From: Nitratidesulfovibrio sp044433065
Lineage (GTDB): Bacteria > Desulfobacterota > Desulfovibrionia > Desulfovibrionales > Desulfovibrionaceae
Reading direction: 5' to 3'
DNA: 12,456 nt
Assembly: GCA_044433065.1 (NCBI GenBank)
Contig: JAWXUA010000084.1
Location: 1 to 12,456, forward strand
Shown: in pieces, positions 12,417 through 12,456 of the stretch
Position numbering within the stretch: position 1 is the first letter of the stretch
Layout of the letters: every line of letters starts with the position of its first letter
The notes under the pieces: model-generated
The model's database searches: none
Seen by the model: the letters and a program-made list of their open reading frames with translations, nothing else
What the model was told of the DNA's origin: nothing
Program-made: the position numbers and the translations under genes

Positions 12417-12456
12417 TGGGGGAGGGAAAACCCTTTTTGTGAACAAAAAGGGTTTT
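12417..12456 (+). terminator. G-rich hairpin, cut by the window end
   Basis: GGGGGAGGG is followed by AAAACCCTTTTTGT pairing perfectly with ACAAAAAGGGTTTT around GA, ending at the last base; the outer CCCTCCC arm would be expected next. It has the same architecture as the hairpin at 4588-4631 and probably ends transcription of the upstream membrane-protein gene. Confidence 0.6.

Overview
The window looks like a chromosomal stretch from a Gram-negative anaerobe, most plausibly a member of the Desulfovibrionaceae (Desulfobacterota). This is inferred from gene content: a tripartite tricarboxylate transporter operon, an MCE/Mla lipid-transport operon with a STAS-fused permease and a PqiC-like lipoprotein (so an outer membrane is present), and recurring G-rich terminator-like hairpins. 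No taxonomic marker was checked, so the assignment is tentative.

Layout. A truncated G/C-rich hairpin (1-37) precedes rlmN (65-1126, + strand), the 23S rRNA/tRNA adenine C2 methyltransferase. After a 422-base gap holding a possible terminator and a structured leader comes tctC-tctB-tctA (1549-4569, +), a complete periplasmic-binding-protein-dependent carboxylate uptake system. A long hairpin and a dispersed intergenic repeat element follow, then a possible orphan small RNA ending in a clear terminator, then a RelE/HigB-like toxin with its Xre-type antitoxin (5042-5642, +). A bidirectional terminator (5804-5836) separates this from a leftward operon, 9818 to 5858: mlaE (STAS-permease), mlaF (ATPase), mlaD (MCE protein) and a PqiC-like lipoprotein. 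A second copy of the dispersed repeat lies inside this operon, between mlaF and mlaD. A divergent intergenic region leads to a 57-residue winged-helix protein (10105-10278, +) with its own promoter and terminator. A MITE-like inverted repeat comes next, then a Gph-like HAD phosphatase (10606-11310, +) that appears to lack a leader, and an AI-2E/PerM-family membrane protein (11379-12410, +). The window ends inside another G-rich hairpin.

How the genes work together. TctC captures a carboxylate in the periplasm and delivers it to the TctA/TctB membrane complex. MlaE, MlaF, MlaD and the lipoprotein should form an inner-membrane ABC complex with a periplasmic MCE ring and an outer-membrane-directed lipoprotein, moving lipids between the membranes. 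The toxin and antitoxin should be autoregulated through a palindrome overlapping their promoter. The other genes are single-function housekeeping or membrane genes.

The points most worth a second look are the two-copy repeat element with a compensated stem change and its position inside the mla operon; the four perfect 14-residue repeats in MlaD; the structured tctC leader; the sRNA candidate at 4860-4975; the 18-base terminal inverted repeats at 10423-10496; and the likely leaderless start of the HAD gene. I saw no CRISPR array, rRNA, tRNA, integrase or transposase.
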